NCBI GenBank assembly: GCA_903933475.1
Contig: CAIZKE010000107.1
Coordinates: 1-6,013 of the forward strand
DNA from: an uncultured Alphaproteobacteria bacterium
Lineage (GTDB): Bacteria; Pseudomonadota; Alphaproteobacteria; Caulobacterales; Caulobacteraceae
Reading direction: 5' to 3'
DNA: 6,013 nucleotides
Shown: piece after piece, positions 5,699 through 6,013 of the stretch
How positions within the stretch are numbered: position 1 is the stretch's first letter
How the letters are laid out: every line of letters begins with the position of its first letter
The notes under the pieces: model-generated
Told to the model about the DNA's origin: nothing
The model's input: the letters and a program-made list of their open reading frames with translations, nothing else
Databases searched by the model: none
Position numbers and translations under genes: made by a program

Positions 5699-6013
5699 TT
5701 CCCGCTGAGGAAGCCCTTCACGAGGTTGACGGCGTCATCAACCACGCTGCCGTCGTTGTTGGCGTCAAGCGAGGCGAGGATGTCGCCGAACTGCCCGCCC
5801 TGGAGCTTGCCGAGCAGGCCGCTGACGAGGTCACCGCCAGCGCCGCCCACATGCCCCTGAAGCGCTGCGACCACGCCGGGGAGCATCGCCATCACCTGGG
5901 AAACTTCCAGTCCAGCGGACTCGGCGATGCCCGAGGCGATCTGGGTGACGTCATGCCCCTGGGAGAGCTGGCTCAGGACGCCGCTGAGGGCGGTCTGGGC
6001 GAGCGCCGGGTCA
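5692..6013 (-). CDS. DUF937-like (YidB-like) protein, 5' end off the window
   Basis: The minus-strand frame is open from the right edge to a TGA at 5692, giving 107 codons. The N-terminus lies outside the window; the internal GTG/ATG codons at 5890-5895 are in mid-helix and are not taken as the start. The visible part is Gly/Ala/Leu-rich with repeating amphipathic segments (LSQLSQGHDVTQIASGIAE, then MAMLPGVVAALQGHVGG). It ends with LDANNDGSVVDDAVNLVKGFLSGK. That ending, an Asp/Asn-rich DxNxDGxVxDD loop followed by a short helix, resembles the C-terminus of DUF937/YidB-like bacterial proteins of unknown function. The loop also looks like an EF-hand, but the residue at the twelfth position is Ala rather than Glu/Asp, so calcium binding is uncertain. 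The gene converges on the PhyH gene and ends 21 bases from it. Coding is likely; the family call is moderate. Confidence 0.6.
   Translation of the reverse strand, partial: DPALAQTALSGVLSQLSQGHDVTQIASGIAESAGLEVSQVMAMLPGVVAALQGHVGGAGGDLVSGLLGKLQGGQFGDILASLDANNDGSVVDDAVNLVKGFLSGKA

Noticed and set aside
1..6013. Search by eye for CRISPR repeats, tRNA or rRNA genes, insertion sequences and attachment sites
   Set aside because: No regularly spaced repeats, transposase-like frames, cloverleaf patterns or terminal inverted repeats were seen; coding genes fill nearly the whole window.

Overview
The window is high-GC DNA with a strong preference for G or C at third codon positions. It looks like an alphaproteobacterial chromosome, most likely Caulobacterales (Caulobacter or Phenylobacterium type). 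Two signals point there: the RecA sequence itself, and a LexA-type direct repeat (GTTC-N7-GTTC) upstream of recA, which is the alphaproteobacterial form of the SOS box. The genus is inferred, not demonstrated.

Layout from left to right. The first 791 bases hold the N-terminal three quarters of recA on the minus strand, cut by the left edge. Bases 792-946 are its leader and SOS-controlled promoter region. Bases 947-1756 hold a minus-strand short-chain dehydrogenase/reductase (SDR). A 173-base intergenic region then separates that gene from a plus-strand four-gene run: class II aldolase/adducin-family protein (1930-2700), FAD-dependent GMC oxidoreductase (2749-4350), a small partner-like protein resembling gluconate 2-dehydrogenase subunit 3 (4358-4789), and a phytanoyl-CoA dioxygenase (PhyH)-type Fe(II)/2-oxoglutarate oxygenase (4801-5670). 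The three gaps inside the run are 48, 7 and 11 bases, so it reads as one operon. A minus-strand gene resembling DUF937 proteins converges on it and runs off the right edge. The two convergent stop codons lie in opposite arms of one inverted repeat.

The operon plus the divergent SDR looks like a small-molecule oxidation cassette: one flavin/Fe-S alcohol dehydrogenase with a small subunit, one non-haem iron oxygenase, one metal-dependent aldolase-fold enzyme and one NAD(P)-dependent dehydrogenase. The substrate cannot be read from the sequence. Two features depart from the textbook versions. The GMC enzyme carries a CX5CX3C motif typical of Fe-S-containing periplasmic dehydrogenases, yet neither it nor its small partner shows an export signal and no cytochrome c gene follows. 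The aldolase-family protein keeps its three metal histidines but has Gly where fuculose-phosphate aldolase has its catalytic Glu. recA and the DUF937-like gene appear to be unrelated flanking genes.
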